64,000 bases of DNA. Source: Saccharum officinarum (lineage: Eukaryota; Streptophyta; Magnoliopsida; Poales; Poaceae). The stretch spans positions 500,743 to 564,742 of the forward strand of contig CM036209.1 in the NCBI GenBank assembly GCA_020631735.1. Direction: 5' to 3'. Of this stretch, positions 1 to 12,095 are shown in pieces. A program made the translations under genes and the position numbers. The first letter of the stretch is position 1; every line of letters starts with the position of its first letter. The notes under the pieces are model-generated. The model did no database searches. It was not told the origin of the DNA and saw nothing but the letters and a program-made list of their open reading frames with translations.

Positions 1-1
1 A

Positions 2-1459
2 TAGAAGGTCAGAAAGCAGACAAAGGGATATTCCACATCAAAAAAAATTAAAGAAGAACCTTCAAAACACTTCAGAGTGGACGAGCAGGACGTGTTATGG
101 TTCGACAACCGTCTTGTTGTTCCAAAGGATAGAGAGCTTAAGAATAAAATTATGGATGAAGCCCATCACTCTAAGTTGTCCATTTATCCTGGCAGTGGTA
201 AAATGTATCAAGAACTAAGACCTCACTATTGGTGGACAAAGATGAAGAAGGAAATTGCAGCTTATGTAGCCAGATGTGACACATGTTGTCGAGTGAAAGC
301 TATTCACATGAAACCTGCTGGATTGTTGCAACCTTTGTCAGTACCTAGTTGGAAGTGGGATGATATAAGTATGGATTTCATCACAGGTTTGCCCACTACT
401 CAGAAAGGCCATGATTCGATTTGGGTAATCGTGAATCGTCTTACCAAGACAGCCCACTTTTTGCCTGTAAAGACAGTTTATAGACCACCTTAATATGCCG
501 AGAAGTATATTGCGGAGATTGTGAGATTGCATGGCATACCGAAGACTATCGTGTCTGACAGAGGGTCACAGTTCACTGCTCACTTTTGGGAGCATTTGCA
601 CAAAGGTTTGGGAACGAGTCTGATTCGTAGCACTGCCTATCATCCTCAAACAGATGGTCAGACTGAAAGAGTTAATGCTGTTTTGGAGGATATGTTAAGA
701 GCTTGTGTGTTGTCTTCCAGAGGTTCATGGGAGTCGTGGTTACCTTTAGCAGAATTCGCGTATAATAATAGCTATCAAGAAAGTATCAAGATGGCACCTT
801 TTGAGGCTCTGTATGGCCGAAAGTGTAGAACACCTTTAAACTAGATTGAGCCAGGGGAAAGAAGGTATTATGGTATTGATTTTGTGGAAGAAGCCGAAAA
901 GAAAGTTCATATCATTCAGCAAAATATGAGAGCAGCTCAGTCACGTCAGAAAAGTTATGCGGATAAAAGAAGGAGACCACTTGTGTTTGAAGTTGGTGAC
1001 TATGTTTATCTGAAAGTCACGCCAATGAAGAAGCGGTTTGGAATACGCAGAAAGCTTGCCGCCAGATTTGTAGGACCCTACAAAATCTTAGAAAGGAAGG
1101 GTCCAGTGGCTTACAAATTAGAATTACCAGAATCAATGGATGCTATATTCCTAGTTTTTCACGTATCACATCTCAAGAAATGTTTACGCGTTCCAGAGGA
1201 AATAATTGAACCTCGAGGCATAAAACTTAAGTCAGATCTGGTGTATCGTGAGCAGCCAATTTGAGTTTTGGATTCCAAAGAAAGGGCTATTCGAAACAGT
1301 GTGGTGAAAACATATAAGATACAATGGAGTCATCATGATGAGGGAGATGCATCTTGGGAAACGAGTGAATACCTACAAAAAGCATACGAAGATTTTTATA
1401 ATAAATGGTTCGTAACCCAAATCTCGGGACGAGATTTTTATAAGGGGGGAGGGCTGTAA
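2..1459 (+). pseudogene. gypsy pol fragment: H2C2 zinc domain, integrase core, chromodomain; three in-frame stops
   Basis: One continuous reading frame carries the C-terminal part of a gypsy polyprotein. An H2C2 zinc-binding segment (HH...CDTCC, about 150-290) is followed by the integrase core with first Asp in MDFITGLP (about 370), second in SDRGSQF (about 555) and the Glu in QTERVN (about 665). The tail has the gypsy GPYKIL region and ends in a chromodomain-like stretch (YKIQWSHH...DASWE, about 1315-1360). In-frame stops are TAA at 491, TAG at 842 and TGA at 1262; each would be a Gln or Arg codon before a C-to-T change. The natural stop TAA at 1457-1459 lies within the first bases of the LTR. 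Non-functional as written. Confidence 0.9.
1443..1454 (+). other. polypurine tract of the gypsy element
   Basis: A purine run (AAGGGGGGAGGG) lies immediately before the LTR's TGTAACA start. This is the position of the plus-strand primer for reverse transcription of LTR elements. Confidence 0.8.
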
Positions 1460-4400
1460 CACTCCGGTGTTACGCAAGCATTTGCATTGCAAATCATGAG
1501 CATAACATGTCATGGCATTCATAATCATATGTGCTTAGGGTGTACCTTTAATAAACTAAAAATGTGGAAACTAGTATTGCATAACATGTTGTGATAATGT
1601 GCTAATGACATTCATCAAATTTGTGCAACTATAAATTTCATATCACTTATAATTATAAGGAAAATTTTTGGAGCCACTAAATCACTCAAAGTTTTGTCAA
1701 AGATTTGTTTAAAAAAGTTATTTGAAAATATTAAAAAATCCTCCCTAAATTAGCTTTTATTCTAAAAATCAAAATCTGTTAGGAATTTTTAGTTGGCCCC
1801 TTAATCAAAGTTGGAGAGAATTAAATTCTAAACAACTTTCATTTTTGGGTCATTTTTAGAAAAGGTCCTTTTCTTGCTCAAAATGAGATTTGAAAACGAT
1901 TATTTGAAATTATTTGAAAATATGAAAATGGAAATTCAATTTCTAACCTAAACGGGCCGCCGCCTCAGTTTTGGCCTGCTGCTGGAAGCGGCCCAGCTCC
2001 ACCCCGCACGCGCGCGCCCGTGCTCCGCCTCGGCCCAGCCCAAGCCGGCCTCTCTTCCCCCTCCCGCTCCCACGCGCGCGCGCCTCGCTGTCGCCGCGGC
2101 AGAGCACGCTCGCCGCGTGGCGGCCGCATGCCGGCGACGCCACCCCGTGTGGCCGCGCGTGGTCCAGCGCGTTTCACCTCAAATCTCTGCGCGCATCCGG
2201 TCTCCAACCCACTCACTCACTCGCTCGCTCCCTTTCTCCTTCCTCCGGAGAGTCCGAGCGGGAGCGCCACCCACCACCGCCATCCTCCGCCTCCGCCGCC
2301 GTGTTCCGGCGACGCCAGTCCACCGCAGCTCGATTACTCGTGCATGAATCTCCGCCACCTTCTCCTCTCCTCCGAACTGACCTACATTTGCCTTGTTCAC
2401 CTACGGTAAGGCTCAATCGAGCTCTTCCCGCCGCGCCACCACGACGGGGCCGCCGAGCTCGCGCTCCGCCTACCGTCTTCCTCGCTCCCTCTCCATCCCC
2501 CTGAGCTTCTCTCTCGAGTTTGCTACCTCCTCGCGAACACGGTGCACGCGCTCGCTGGTCGGGTCGTGGCCGGATATGGCCGTTGGCCGTCGGCCACCGC
2601 CACGCCGTCACGGCTCCGAACACCGACGAGGGCGCCCTGTCTCCCCCCCCCGTCGGTCGTCACTGGGCCACGCCCTGTGGGCCGCGCCTCCGAGCGAGCC
2701 TGCTCGCTCGTTTCCCCCGCGCGCGTGGACCAGGCCAAGAACGGCCATGGGCCGGTTTACTTCCCCGGGCCGGCCCAGTTTTAAAAATAAAAATCGTTTT
2801 CTGTTTTCTTTTATTATTCATAATAAAGGATGTTGTGGAAAATGTTTTTGTATTCATTTGAGCTCCAAAAATTGTGAAATAAATTTCTATGAACTCATTG
2901 GAACTAGATCTACAATCTAAAAATATTGCATGTCATTTTTGGGATACTTTTCTGTAGAGCTTTAATTAATTCTTAATATTGCTGATATCTTGTAAAATGG
3001 TTAGTAAATCCTATATGTATCAGAAAAATATGATTTCAAGTTTGTTAATCTTCTTATATCATGTACTTCTTAGAAAAAATATGTTTCATGCATGTGTTGT
3101 GGAAAACTTTGGAGAAGTAGTTCAAGTACCTTTAATGGCTGATTTTTGTTATTTTTGCTAGAGAGCAAACTTTGTATAAAACCTGCATGTGATAATTTTG
3201 GTACAGTCATTATATTCCATGAAGAACCTAGGAAAAATATTAATTCTATTGTTTGACACTTTTCATAGTACAAAGTAATTTCATACTCATTTTTATGCTA
3301 GAGCTTGTCATTTTTGTACAGGATAGTTTACTTATCCAAATGTCATGAAATTTTTATGGTAGTCTGTTTATGGTAGTATTATGCTACTGTAATTTTCTTA
3401 GATTTTTAGGAGCATCAGAAATATATGTTGCTATTCAAACCTATTATTATTTAGGGTTTAAGCAAGTGTTGCTTTAAGTGTGATTAAGAAATTTTGTAAA
3501 GCTTTGGTGTATCTTTGAAGCATTTCATAAGATATGTTAACTTAACATAATAGTAGTAGAAGAGAATACAGTAGATGACATGTGCTTGTAGTATATAGTT
3601 TCTTGGATGACGTTGACTACCTTGCATTTCAACATATTCATTGCATTCATCTCCTTCGATGCACACTTGCATAATCACTTACGCGCATTGCATCATACAG
3701 GATCGCAAACCGAGAACTCAGTCGTCTTACCCGAGGAGCCAGAGGAGCAGCTCGAGGTGCAGCAGCAGGAGGTGACAGAAGCCGAAGAGGAGGTCGGTGA
3801 AGAGCTCCCCGAGTGCCCCGACCACCGTCCGAGCTCTTTTGAGAGAGGCAAGCCCCGGAGCATTTCTCTCCCGGTTTGCAAATAATTTATTATTAACCTT
3901 ACTTAATTTGATGCATTACGTTTAGGAGTTGTTTGCAAACGTTGCTGCATTATACCTTGCTTACCTTTGTTATACTATATCCTTGTTACCCTGGTATCCG
4001 CAGTCGAGTCAATGCTTAGCTTGCTTAGACCGGTAGAAGTCGGGTGATTTCCTGTCACCTGCGAGCTATAGGTGGTTACCTAGATCTGTTTGGATGACTA
4101 TGAAGTCATGGTATAACTAAGTGTGAAATGAATTTGAGACCGGGCGGAAATTTGCAGGGTTTCGGACTGTACTGTTTTCCGTCTGTGTCGATTAAGGACC
4201 GTCCGTTGTTGTCCCTCGGGTCATGTTGAACGCATGCCTCACATTTAGCTGGCCGGATAAAGTACCTTCCGACCGTGAAACTGGGAGATTATTCGGGCCG
4301 AGTGGATTGCCCGCAACGCACTGTACCGGAGCAGTAGTGGTAGGATACGGGGGCGCGATGATAAGGCCAAAGAGCAGTCGGGCGGCCCCCGGGTACAAGT

Positions 4401-5318
4401 GGTTCCTGACAAGCTCGCGACTTTACCTGAATGGTTGACTCGGTGACCAACACCTCACTTTAGCGGGTCAGTGAGGTTTGTGTGAGGAATAACTTACCAG
4501 CTGGTTAATAATCGATTCGAATCGTCATCGTTCACTAGATAGTGAACACTTGACTTGAGCTACTTCATCGTAGTAATATTGATAGAACACTTGGACAGTT
4601 ATATGAATTATGACATAATGGAAGTTGTTAATGATCATTGGTTATCATTACCAGTTTAATTACATGTTACTTTAGTACAGGTGCAAATGTAGTTGACAGG
4701 TTAATAAAGATTTAACTTGATGCAAAGCTTTTGTAAAGGTTTTCCTAAATGCTAAAAATATCTTTTGCAAATGAGTCAGCTATCCCACCAGAAAGCCTAT
4801 CATGATTCCTTGGTGTCTTTTATTTTTGGTTTATGACCGGTAAGTCTAGCTGAGTACCTTCTCGTACTCAGGGCTTTGTTCCCACTTGTTGCAGATGGGC
4901 AGATGTACTATGACTATTGTATCAACTGCCTCTATCCTGCAATGGGCGAAGCTTAGGACCATGGGCAATGGTCATTCGCTACTTCTAGTCTGATGCTTTT
5001 GATGGAGATGATCACAAGCTGGCACTTTATTTCAAAATATTGTGTGTGTGCGTGATTTGGACTACCGCTTCCGCTACTTTTATTCGAACTTGGTTTGTAA
5101 TAACTATGTTTAAACTCCGATGTATTTTATGCCGCGAACATTTATGTAACTTATGATGGTAACCGTTAAACTTAGTATGATCTTGGCTGTTATGTGAAAT
5201 GGTTTGAAATCCATCGAGATTTCACGGACTACCGGGTTATACGGCTTAAGTTTGTTAAATTGTCCTTTCGTTGGATGATTTCCTACTTAATCTCGTATAA
5301 TTGGACGGTTCTGTTACA
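1455..5318 (+). repeat. 3' LTR of the gypsy element (3,864 bp)
   Basis: The LTR starts TGTAACA just after the polypurine tract and ends TGTTACA, a perfect 7-bp inverted terminal pair with TG/CA ends. It is unusually long. Inside are an AT-rich first 500 bp, a very GC-rich block (about 1950-2790), an AT-rich block (about 2790-3690) and a short coding-like block (about 3700-3885) rich in Glu and Gln in translation. The long GC-rich overlapping ORFs on both strands here are compositional. No host gene is supported. Confidence 0.85.
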
Positions 5319-6694
5319 ACACCCGAGGCCGTGCACCCAAGACTGTCTACTGCAGCTGACAAACTGGCCCTAGGCGCTGACCGGCCCCACCCGTCAGTGA
5401 GTCGGGTAGGGGCGGTCGCTGACCGGCGGCCAACTCGCCGTCGGTGAGTCCTCCGGTGACGGGGAGGGCACCACCGTGCTCCCCGCACCAAGGCGAGGCC
5501 AGGGGTGCCTCGAACGCGGCCAGCCGAGCTCGGCACTGAGCTCGCCCGCGTGCATGGCGGGGTGGCGGCACTGGCGCACGGTGGCCGGCCGGCGCAGGCC
5601 GTGGTGGCGGCCAAGGAAGCGCGCACGAGCACCGCGAGATGGAGGCGATGCTCGTGCCCGAGACCAAAGAGGGAGAGAGGGTGGAGGGAACTCCGGCCAC
5701 GCGCGCCGGCCAACGGCGGCCATGGTGGGTAGCGGAGGGGGAAACGCCCAATAGGGCCTCACCGTGGCTCAAATCGAGGCGCTAGTGCGCGTCCAGCACA
5801 GAGGAGAAGGTGACGGAGAGGGTGGCGAGATAAATCAGAGGGAGGCGCGGTCGTTGAGCGGGAACGGCGGTGCGGAGGTGGAAGACGCCGGTGATGGCGC
5901 GTGGTGGCGGAGCTGCGGCTGAGTGAGGGAGAGGAGCGCGCGGGCAAGGAGGCGAGCAGGGACAAATGCGATGGAGCCAGAGGCAGTGCACGGCCAGGTG
6001 GGGGTGAAGGCCAGCCGGAGGCGCCGCGTGGCGAGCTCGCCAGCACATGGCCACCACGCGGCGGGCGCGACCTGACGACGCGCGCGGCCGCGTCGAAGGC
6101 AAGCGTGCGGGACGCGAGCGCAGGCTGGGCCGGCTTACCGAGCTAGGCCAGAAACGGGGCGGCGGCCCGCTAAGGCTGAAAAGGCTTTTCTTTTTCAAAT
6201 TTAATTTCCAGAAATTCTAAACCATTCCAAATTCGAATTTTGAAGAAGAAGAATGCATTTTCAAGATTTGACCCCAAAATAGAAGTTGTTCAAAATTTAA
6301 TTCACTACAACTTTGCTTTAGGGCATATTTTGAAATTCCAAACAGATTTTGAATTAAAGATTCAAAGTCTATTTTTCAAGTAAAGACCCATTTTTCTAGA
6401 ATATTTTTAAAAGCAAAATTTGGGGAAATTGTAAATACAAAAGTTGCTCCAAAAATCATGCTAAATAATTCTAGATGATTTAAAATTCTAGCCAAACATG
6501 TTTTACTAACCTAGCAAGCACAATTAGGGCAAAAGTACAATTAACAAGCATATGCAACATGCATGTTTCAAAATGATGTTTCACATGTTTCAATTTAGTT
6601 TTAAACTTACATTGCATGTGATTATGAAATGCATTTAATGCTAATGCTCATGATTTGATATGCTAATGTGATGCTTAACACCTAGGGTGTTACA
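5319..6694 (-). repeat. truncated LTR of a related gypsy element, minus strand
   Basis: Read on the minus strand, this begins at 6694 with TGTAACACC, closely resembling the start of the plus-strand LTR (both share the string AAATCATGAGCAT shortly after). It then passes from AT-rich into a GC-rich block containing CGGCCCAGC, again like the plus-strand LTR. It is cut at 5319 by the plus-strand element, so the remainder should lie left of the window. It begins 184 bp past the stop codon of the PHD-finger gene. Confidence 0.75.
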
Positions 6695-6877
6695 ATTCCC
6701 TTGCAACAAAAACCCCTACACTACACTGCAAAATTTACAGGCCCCGGCAGCAATCACTGATCAGAGAAAAACAAGTCATAATTGGTAGTTAGGGAGACAA
6801 GGCAACACAACACTACATTACTACCATGAACAAAAAGTTGCCTGCCCATGAGTCCTGTACAGAGCCTGAAACAAGTC

Positions 6878-9800
6878 TCAGAGCAGCGGTGGCGAGGAAG
6901 GTGCTGGCGGACGCTTGCCAAGACTCAAGTTAAGGTCCACTTCCCCACTAACTTCTGCCCTTGGAGCCCATCCAATCTGTTCCTGACGTACCGGAAACAG
7001 CTCCAGGCAGGCTTCAGAATCCACGCCAGGATCGCCATGTCCCACAGACACGAAATCAAAGGCCTGTGAGGCCTCACACTTGGCGTCAGGGTTCAGTGCA
7101 AAAGACACAACTCCAGTGCTGCTGCCTGTGACAGAATCAGTCATCACAATCTCTTCTGGCACTGGGAATAACACTGCACCTTCATTGACCATCTCCTGGA
7201 TGAGTTGTTGAGATCTGGGTGTCCGGGCAGAGACAAATCCAAAAAGCTTTGTGGTGGAAGGTTCTGAGTCTGGGTGGGCTTGTTGGTTGCCATGCTCAAC
7301 AGGTATAGCAGCACTTGATTGTTTGGTAATACTTGAGGCATCCCACTGAGGTGAAGAGGTGAAGTCTTCTTGCTGCTCCGCATCTCCAGGAGCATGTAAT
7401 TTACACTCAGTTCTTGGCTGCACAGAGCTGTTTGATCCAGCTTTTGAAGAGTCCGGCTTAGCAGGGGACCAACTGCTACTAAGTGAGGTAATGCCTTCAC
7501 TCGTGGCAACTTTCATAGTGTGATTTTGTACCTCAGGGTGACACTTCACCTGCAACTGATCCTCAGCATCCACAACATGCTTCACAGCAAAAGTTTCTTT
7601 GTCCGATACCTCATACAATGCTTCATCTTGTTGGTCCAAAAGATTATGTTCTTGATGTTGCCCTTCCCCTGTCGCATGCGCTGAACCATCTTGCTCTTCA
7701 ACATGAACAGCATTGTCAAGAATATCTTTTATTTGCCTAAACACTCCCCACAGGTAGTGTTTCCCCTGGAAAACTGAAGTTCAAAAGAATTTGATCAGTA
7801 ATAGGAAAAGGTCAGCAAAATATTCCAATATAAGACAAGGAAATATCAAAAGCAATGCAGGTTCATATGAAAAGGGTTTTAAATATGAAAAGAAACAGGT
7901 GTTTGCATAGCAAATTTTTTTTTGGGGGTGTGGGAGAGTGGGGGTGGGGAGGAGGATGGCATTCTCTAACTGCGACACTTACGATGATATTGTTCTGGCA
8001 ATAGAAGAGAGGGGAATATCAGTAACTCCGCAATACCAACAGTAACCTGTAAGGCATCATCACTCTTGATAATTCTGTTAAGTCTGGTTAAGTCCTCATT
8101 TTGCCTGGAATGAAATGACAATATCAGTAATCCACAATCACATTAAGTATGGTAAGAGGAAATAATTAGAGAGGCAAACACACATCGGACTATGTGGGAG
8201 GAAAAATAACCCAATGCTTTCATCAGTAGGTCCTGAAGATATCCATCTCTCTGGCCAGGCTTGCAACCGAGAGAGTGTCCTTACTTCAACTACTTGCTGC
8301 AACAATCCTGACAATTCATGAACTCTCTGGCACGCTTTGTTTGACAAGTGCGCATCCAACTTAAGAAACACTTCGTTGTCTATATTAAAGACTCCACTGT
8401 TCAAATTAAAAAAGAATGCATCACATTTTTATACAAAAATGAAGAATATCACTTTTTTCAAAGAACAAACAAATATTACTATGATTCAGAGAAGAAAAAA
8501 TATTGTACAATTCATCACATGTTATACAAGAATATTACTTTAGTTCAGAGAAGAAAAAGATCATCTAACATACCTCCAAACAGGCTCATCAAGGGGTTGC
8601 AAACAAATATGATATTGTTGATCGGCACGTTCTGAAACAGATAGTCTGGATTGGTGAGAATGGTTGGTTGCAACTGGAGTTAGTGACGCCATCTTTGCAC
8701 TGTCATTTGAAGACCACTTTGAGGCATTGTTCAGAGCATACTCATCACCTTCGATATCCTCTTCATCTTCATTTTCAACTATGTATCTTCTCCTCCGCTT
8801 CATTGGACTACCATTTGTGAGATTTTGGTCATTTATGTCTCCAGTTTGTACAGCCTCTTCCACATAATATTCAGTGTTTATCCGATGCTTCACCATTGGT
8901 TCATTACACTTAAGAGGTTGATGATTGACATTTTCCTGCTGGACGTCTTCAGCCTTCTCTTCTTCTTCATCTTCATCATCATCAGTTAGAATGAGACGTC
9001 TACGCTTTTTTGGGCTGTCCTTTCTCAAGTTTTGAACAGTATCAGAAATTTCAACTTCTGTAGCACTAGTCTCATGAGCGAATTTAGTTTTTGAAGAGAT
9101 CTCTAAGGATGAAGTTGAATACGCTTGATCTGTTGTTAGTGATTGTGGAGTTTGCATTGATTTGCGGACTAACCCTTCCAATGGTTTCAACACATGAGAT
9201 TGACCAGTGGCATTCACAATTACAGGGGTAGGCTGATTAACACCTTTTGATGACGAAGCTGAGCCAACCTGTCCTATTGAGAGGTTCAACTGCTCTGTAC
9301 AATTTGAAGAATGTTTAGACCTTATACCTCTTCTATTGATGCCTTTGCCTCTCATATTTGATTTGTTCCTAATGCACTTCTTTCGCAAAGACTTTGCCCT
9401 AGAAGAATGTTTTTTCTTTAGATTTGCACCTACAACCGTAGACTTCCTTTTTTGTTGTTCCCATGTCCCTACAACCGTAGCAGACTCCAGTCTCTTGGTA
9501 ATTGGCTGCTGTGATGTAGAGTCAAATCGAGCAAGATTTGATGGCCTTTCACTTGACACCTTCTCTAGAGATCTGCTGTGAGAACCTTCATTATGCCGTT
9601 GTTTACATTCATCACAAAACCAGTCCTCTAAAGTTGCATCAAAGAGAACTTTGTCCAAACAGTACCTGCACCAATGATGAGTTCATGAAAAGGATGGCCC
9701 ATCTTTTAGATTCAGAAAAGAAAGCTAAACATGTAGTACTAACATAACTAAATTGCAGAAGTAGCGCATTTAATGTGATCTATGATAAAAACTTTCAAAA

Positions 9801-10155
9801 GAGAACAAATCTCTCTACTTAATGAAATGACCTGCAGTTCTCCTGCTTAGTTCGAGGGGGAAAAAAGAAGAAATCTATTGTTGACTATGTCCATTAACAA
9901 GGCAAACACAAATATTGGATTCAACAAAATATGTTCAAAGGTACAGATATGGCTTTTTATATATCAAGTGGCAATAGCACACTTCAGAAAACAGAGGTAC
10001 CAGGTAATTATTTCTTCCTATTATTGCAAAGTTAACAATTAAGTATCCTTAGGATGAAAAGGCACATACTGGTGTGTATGACCTCCCTTGCAGTCACTGC
10101 AACATAACAGGAGACGTTCAAAACCAATAGCTCCACACACTTCACACACAGCATT
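6878..10155 (-). CDS. PHD-finger protein with AIPP2-like SPOC-type domain and C-terminal EAR motif
   Basis: Exons on the minus strand, each with GT/AG borders: 10155-10070, 9665-8574, 8396-8184, 8104-7983, 7773-6878. With an ATG at 12982-12980 (see separate entry) they sum to 2,412 nt, an exact multiple of three, giving 803 aa. Residues about 5-45 form a PHD finger (CEVCGAIGF, LLCCSDC, HTHQYC, WFCDEC). A long basic and acidic disordered middle follows. The block from DEPVW through LLPEQYHLFQGKHYLWGVFR matches the SPOC-like domain of AIPP2-type proteins. The C-terminus has EVDLNLSLGKR, an EAR repression motif (LxLxL/DLNxx). Known family members work with BAH and CPL2 proteins in chromatin-based repression; TOPLESS recruitment through EAR is inference. 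Confidence 0.85.
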
Positions 10156-11314
10156 CTGCAGAAATGCCAAGGGGTTAGTTAACAAACGGTTAAACCATAA
10201 AATAGTCTGATAGCATTATCATATTTTCTGATACAACATCCAAGTTCACTAGTTATGATATACTAGATCCGTATGTCAATGATGATTAAAGATCAGTTGC
10301 AACCAATAACATTTGGATGGGTTGTTTGTGTGCAACATAAATTAAGAAACACTCAAGATAGGTGCCCTCCATTGAACCTTTTAATGGCCACATAGTTCAC
10401 AAGTGCTAGAAGTTGAAGTCTCGGAAAACCATAGCCTAGTCCTTAGTAATAGTAACAATTAGTTTGATCTAGCGTGAGCATAGCAGTGAGGCCATCATCT
10501 AGATAGATTTTGTTTGAGTAAGCTAGAATATAGTTACTTGTACAATCTCAAACTTAAGCAAGCTCAACACAGCAAATTTAGAAACCAAACCAGATGTAAA
10601 GACCAGGTACTCAGCCAACAAAATCTAGCTGATCTCAAGTATATCAAACCAAATATAAATAAAAAATAGTTTAGTAATAGGGCTAGAATGTTGGGAGTTA
10701 GATAAACATCACATTGAAACATTTGTCTGATACTGAATATAACCTAGTTTATAAAAACCATATGAAAATATAATAATGACTAATTTGGAAAGAAAAGATG
10801 GCTGCGGCAGTAATAGTGCAAGATGGCACCAAAACATACTTGTATCAGGTAAGTATTACGTTAAGTACAGCATTTGCAGGTGGACTACTAAACCAGCAAA
10901 TATCATTGAAAGCAAGCATCATGTATCCAATTGGGTATCAGAGTTTAACACTTCCTCCAATCACAAACATAAGTCCGTCTAGATATGTCCTATGTCAAAA
11001 AAAAAACTTTGGCTAGCGATATCTTCAAAAGTACATTATCTTAATGAAAAGAGATATATATTACAATAGTATTTTCATAACTAATCTAGTGATGTCAATT
11101 TTGCGTGTCAAACTATAAAAATCTTAGATATTTATTATAGTCGAAGTTAAAAAACTTGGAACAAACGTATATGGACTTATATCGACAATCAAAGGAAGTA
11201 ACTTGTGCATGTGCTATTCTATTAACTCTGCAGTCATGATATCACATACAAATGGAAACACTCTACCATACAAAGCTCAAAAGATCATGAGGCCATATCA
11301 GTGTTATCAGATCA
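10156..11314. other. intron-like AT-rich sequence
   Basis: AT-rich DNA with no supported coding exon; probably the long first intron of the PHD-finger gene. Short ORFs here have no family resemblance that I recognise. Confidence 0.5.
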
Positions 11315-11437
11315 GACGACTAATCATGATTAGTCATCCTTATTGTAATATGAGGCTAGATAAGGGTCCTCGATACGATTACCTCGACTACAAAATTAGT
11401 CGCCCGACTAATGGATGACTAATCATGATTAGTCGTC
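11315..11437. repeat. foldback element with 25-bp perfect inverted repeats
   Basis: The 25 bp at 11315-11339 recur exactly as reverse complement at 11413-11437; each arm contains the palindrome GACTAATCATGATTAGTC. The 73-bp spacer contains further ACTA/TAGT strings. This resembles a small MITE or foldback unit. I could not settle a target duplication. Confidence 0.6.
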
Positions 11438-11519
11438 CGATAAGGCCATCCAAACGACTAACTGAGTCAGACCAAGAAATTTATATGGTGGGAAGAATTT
11501 GGCCCACCCTTAGCTGGCC

Positions 11520-11850
11520 CATTAGGTTTATAGTATATATGGCTCCTGTTTTTTCCACTGCGAGGGCTATTTTTTATTAGGCTCTCGCTTTCGCTCGCCT
11601 CTCCCTCGTTGGCTCCTGCCTCTGCCCCCGCCTCTCGACCACCAGCGCCTCCACGGCTCCACCACCACCTGCGCCTGGGCTCTTGGCTGCCTACAGCTCC
11701 ACCTGCCTCTACCCTGTTGATGCCTCCGCCTCCGCCCGCTTCTCCCCTGCCGGCGCCCTCTGCCTCTCCCCCGTCAGCCAGCCTTCACCCGCCTCTGCCT
11801 GCTCCCTCGCCGGAGTCTGGAGGACCTGACCTGAAGCTACAACTTTGAGC
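11520..11850 (+). other. GC-rich, gene-5'-end-like segment within the intron
   Basis: A TATATATGG-like string (about 11535) precedes a C-rich stretch whose plus-strand ORF (11609-11848) is Pro/Ala/Ser-rich with no recognisable domain. It looks like a promoter plus 5' leader, possibly carried by a mobile element. It is probably not a real gene. Confidence 0.25.
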
Positions 11851-12061
11851 ATCCTCCACGATCATCAAGATGATCCCCCACTCTTCCATTTGCCAATTTA
11901 TGATCACCTTAAATAATATTTTACTTTCCATCCTAAAGCCACTTCATTGAATTCCGTTGCAAGTCAGATTCAAAACCACAGCCTGAAGAGCCAAACAAGA
12001 CTCCAGGCACCGAAGGCTACTTTTGCAGCATGGAAGTATTTATGTAACAAACAGACTATGC

Positions 12062-12062
<1 letters not shown>

Positions 12063-12093
<31 letters not shown>
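12063..12093. repeat. (AC)n microsatellite
   Basis: About fifteen uninterrupted AC dinucleotides. Confidence 0.95.

Positions 12094-12095
<2 letters not shown>

Larger units (their letters stand above)
1..5318 (+). mobile_element. Ty3/gypsy chromovirus, 3' part (integrase to 3' LTR)
   Basis: The window opens inside the pol gene of a gypsy element and runs through a polypurine tract into a complete 3' LTR. The 5' LTR, gag, protease and RT lie outside the window. The order integrase, chromodomain-like tail, PPT, LTR is that of plant chromoviruses, and the very long LTR suggests the Tekay/Del group (inference). The base run following the LTR, ACACC, would be the 5-bp target duplication, but its partner is off the window. 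The element sits inside an older LTR of opposite orientation. Confidence 0.9.

Noticed and set aside
1943..2920. Several long overlapping ORFs on both strands
   Set aside because: They lie in the GC-rich block of the gypsy LTR, where stop codons are rare by composition. Products are Arg/Pro/Ala-rich with no domain.
5255..6198. Long ORFs on both strands next to the plus-strand LTR
   Set aside because: GC-rich interior of the minus-strand LTR fragment; same compositional effect.
7144..7509. 121-aa minus-strand ORF
   Set aside because: Shadow frame inside the last exon of the PHD-finger gene.
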